This document shows, one piece after another, positions 7,071-8,125 of a DNA stretch of 8,125 nucleotides. The notes beneath the pieces were generated by a model. It was not told where the DNA came from and searched no databases. It saw only the letters and a list, made by a program, of their open reading frames with translations. Positions within the stretch are counted from its first letter, which is position 1, and each line of letters opens with the position of its first letter. A program made the position numbers and the translations under genes. The DNA comes from Oscillospiraceae bacterium (GTDB lineage: Bacteria; Bacillota; Clostridia; Oscillospirales; Ruminococcaceae): positions 1 to 8,125 of the forward strand of contig DLVP01000052.1 of the NCBI GenBank assembly GCA_003445125.1, read 5' to 3'.

Positions 7071-7781
7071 ATGAAAAGATTGTTTAAAACCGTTTGCCTG
7101 TCCCTGTGCTTGCTGCTGTGCGCTTCCTGCGGAAGCTCGCAAACCGTTGACGGCGACGCTTTATTAAAAGAGAAAGGAAACCCCGAAATGATTCAATTTT
7201 CCGAAATGAAAGACGGCGAGCAGATCGCCGTGATCGAGACCAACTACGGCGACATCAAACTGCGTTTCTTCCCGGAGAACGCTCCCAAGGCAGTGGAGAA
7301 TTTCCTCACGCTGGCGCAGGAAGGCTATTATGACAACACGATTTTTCACCGCGTGATTGCCGATTTCATGATTCAGGGCGGCGATCCCACCGGCACGGGC
7401 TACGGCGGCGAAAGCAAGTGGGGCGAACCGTTCTCCAATGAAGTTTCGCTGAATCTGTTCCACTTCTACGGTGCGCTTTCCATGGCAAACTCCGGCGGCA
7501 CCAATTCCAACGGCAGCCAGTTTTTCATCGTGCAGAACCACTCCGTGGAAGAGAACATTCTCAGCCAGATGGAGACCGGCGGCTGGCCCAAGGACGCCGT
7601 CGAGCAATACCGCAAGGTCGGCGGAACCTATTGGCTGGACATGAAGCATACCGTTTTCGGACAGGTGTTTGAGGGTATGGACACCGTGGAGAAAATCGCC
7701 AAGGTCAAGACCAATGCCTCCGACAAACCCGCAGAGGATGTCGTGATCCGCAAAGTGACGGTTTCGGAATACAAAAAATAA
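7071..7781 (+). CDS. Cyclophilin-type peptidyl-prolyl cis-trans isomerase lipoprotein, 236 aa
   Basis: This is a surface-anchored foldase that catalyses cis-trans isomerisation of X-Pro bonds, probably in secreted or envelope proteins. A lipoprotein signal ends at CAS-Cys20, followed by Gly-Ser-Ser. The cyclophilin domain spans about 50-233 with all expected catalytic positions: FHRVIADFMIQGGDP (92-106) supplies Arg94, Phe99 and Gln102; NGSQFFIVQN (147-156) supplies the Phe; WLDMKHTVFG (188-197) supplies Trp188 and His193. An extra stretch of about 20 residues (about 160-186) precedes the Trp and is shared with the upstream paralogue. The start at 7071 has AAAGGA 6 bases upstream. It is second in a two-gene operon and is followed at once by an intrinsic terminator. 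The pair probably arose by tandem duplication. Confidence 0.95.
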   Translation: MKRLFKTVCLSLCLLLCASCGSSQTVDGDALLKEKGNPEMIQFSEMKDGEQIAVIETNYGDIKLRFFPENAPKAVENFLTLAQEGYYDNTIFHRVIADFMIQGGDPTGTGYGGESKWGEPFSNEVSLNLFHFYGALSMANSGGTNSNGSQFFIVQNHSVEENILSQMETGGWPKDAVEQYRKVGGTYWLDMKHTVFGQVFEGMDTVEKIAKVKTNASDKPAEDVVIRKVTVSEYKK

Positions 7782-7784
7782 CGG

Positions 7785-7814
7785 AAAGTCCCCGAAAAAA
7801 ATTCGGGGACTTTT
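7785..7814 (+). terminator. Intrinsic terminator of the cyclophilin operon
   Basis: A perfect 12-bp stem (7785-7796 with 7802-7813, core GTCCCCGAA/TTCGGGGAC) encloses an AAAAA loop and ends in TTTT, four bases after the stop codon of the second cyclophilin gene. The orientation and position fit a rho-independent terminator. Confidence 0.9.
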
Positions 7815-7824
7815 GCTTATTTCA

Positions 7825-7853
7825 TTGATCTTTTCGTGCTTTTTTGTTATACC
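7825..7853 (+). promoter_or_regulatory. Probable promoter of the Nudix hydrolase gene
   Basis: A -35-like box TTGATC (7825-7830) and a -10-like box TATACC (7848-7853) are 17 bases apart, directly after the terminator of the previous operon. Each box matches 4 of 6 consensus bases. The placement gives a leader of about 25 bases before the ribosome site at 7875. Confidence 0.6.
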
Positions 7854-7874
7854 GGCTATAAACGCTGAAAACAC

Positions 7875-7880
7875 GGAGGA
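7875..7880 (+). promoter_or_regulatory. Shine-Dalgarno site that places the Nudix start at 7887
   Basis: GGAGGA lies exactly six bases before the codon at 7887. No ATG, GTG or TTG in the Nudix frame lies within normal range of it, so the site points to the AAG codon at 7887 as the position where initiation would be expected. Confidence 0.75.
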
Positions 7881-7886
7881 ACCGAA

Positions 7887-8125
7887 AAGAACGACCCACG
7901 GATTGACTTTGCCGTTCGGATTCAAAGCATCGCCCAGGCGGGGCTTCAATACGGCAAAGACCGCTTTGACAAAGAGCGGTACGAGCAATTGCGGCAGATT
8001 GACGCCGAAATGATTTCGGAAAGAACCGATCTTCCCGTTTCCAAGATTTACGGGCTGTTTTGTAACGAAAGCGGCTATCAGACGCCGAAAATCGACACGA
8101 GAGCGGCGGGTTTTTTGGAAGAAGG
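7887..8125 (+). CDS. Nudix hydrolase, N-terminal part, start codon apparently AAG; runs off the window
   Basis: The visible 79 residues match the N-terminal helical domain (Nudix_N type) that precedes the catalytic domain in many Firmicutes Nudix hydrolases, often annotated as ADP-ribose pyrophosphatases. Diagnostic stretches are RIQSIAQAGLQYGKDRFD, then ERYEQLRQIDAEM, then LFCNESGYQTPKIDTRA. The Nudix box itself lies beyond the right edge, so the substrate cannot be judged. The start is abnormal. The frame has TGA at 7865-7867 and no ATG, GTG or TTG until TTG inside the conserved domain. AAG at 7887 stands six bases after GGAGGA, and as ATG it would give MNDPRIDFAVRIQS, a natural N-terminus for the family. 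This suggests a start codon lost by one base change, a sequencing error, or rare non-AUG initiation, for instance ATT at 7902. Confidence 0.8.

Noticed and set aside
6280..7988. Long - strand frames opposite the cyclophilin genes
   Set aside because: Both (6280-6945 and 7164-7988) mirror well-conserved + strand genes, and the second crosses their terminator; neither resembles a known family.
1..8125. CRISPR, insertion sequence, tRNA/rRNA or phage signals
   Set aside because: No direct-repeat array, transposase, attachment site or structural RNA was recognised on either strand.

Overview
The window looks like ordinary chromosome from a Gram-positive member of the Clostridia, plausibly an Oscillospirales/Ruminococcaceae-type organism. 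This rests on three things: the tepA-ylzJ-ftsK/spoIIIE gene order known from Firmicutes, strong purine-rich Shine-Dalgarno sites, and lipoprotein cyclophilins of a clostridial style. I see no insertion sequence, CRISPR array, tRNA, rRNA or prophage gene.

Two transcription units diverge from an intergenic region at about 5210-5376. Leftward, a strong sigma-A-type promoter (5305-5277) drives tepA (ClpP-like protease), ylzJ, uppP (undecaprenyl-diphosphate phosphatase), an FtsK/SpoIIIE DNA translocase, a small permuted papain-like (YiiX/NlpC-P60 type) protein, and a 65-residue hypothetical protein. The genes are packed closely: two pairs overlap, and the gaps elsewhere are 12-75 bases. The unit combines membrane, cell-wall and chromosome-segregation functions. 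Perfect inverted repeats lie just upstream of the ribosome-binding sites of uppP and the papain-like gene.

Rightward, a cytoplasmic M14-type zinc carboxypeptidase is followed by its own-promoter operon of two tandem cyclophilin-type lipoproteins. The first has lost nearly all catalytic residues and the second keeps them. A clear intrinsic terminator closes that operon. The right edge cuts into a Nudix-family hydrolase, of which only the N-terminal domain is visible.

The most notable points are two apparent point lesions. The tepA reading frame has an in-frame TAA at codon 15 after a well-formed start. The Nudix gene has a promoter, a Shine-Dalgarno site and a family-like N-terminus, but AAG where ATG is expected. 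Each could be a sequencing error, a real mutation or unusual initiation, and they should be checked together. I do not see evidence for a wholly new system. The decayed/intact cyclophilin pair and the uncharacterised papain-like plus small-protein pair are the nearest candidates for undescribed biology.
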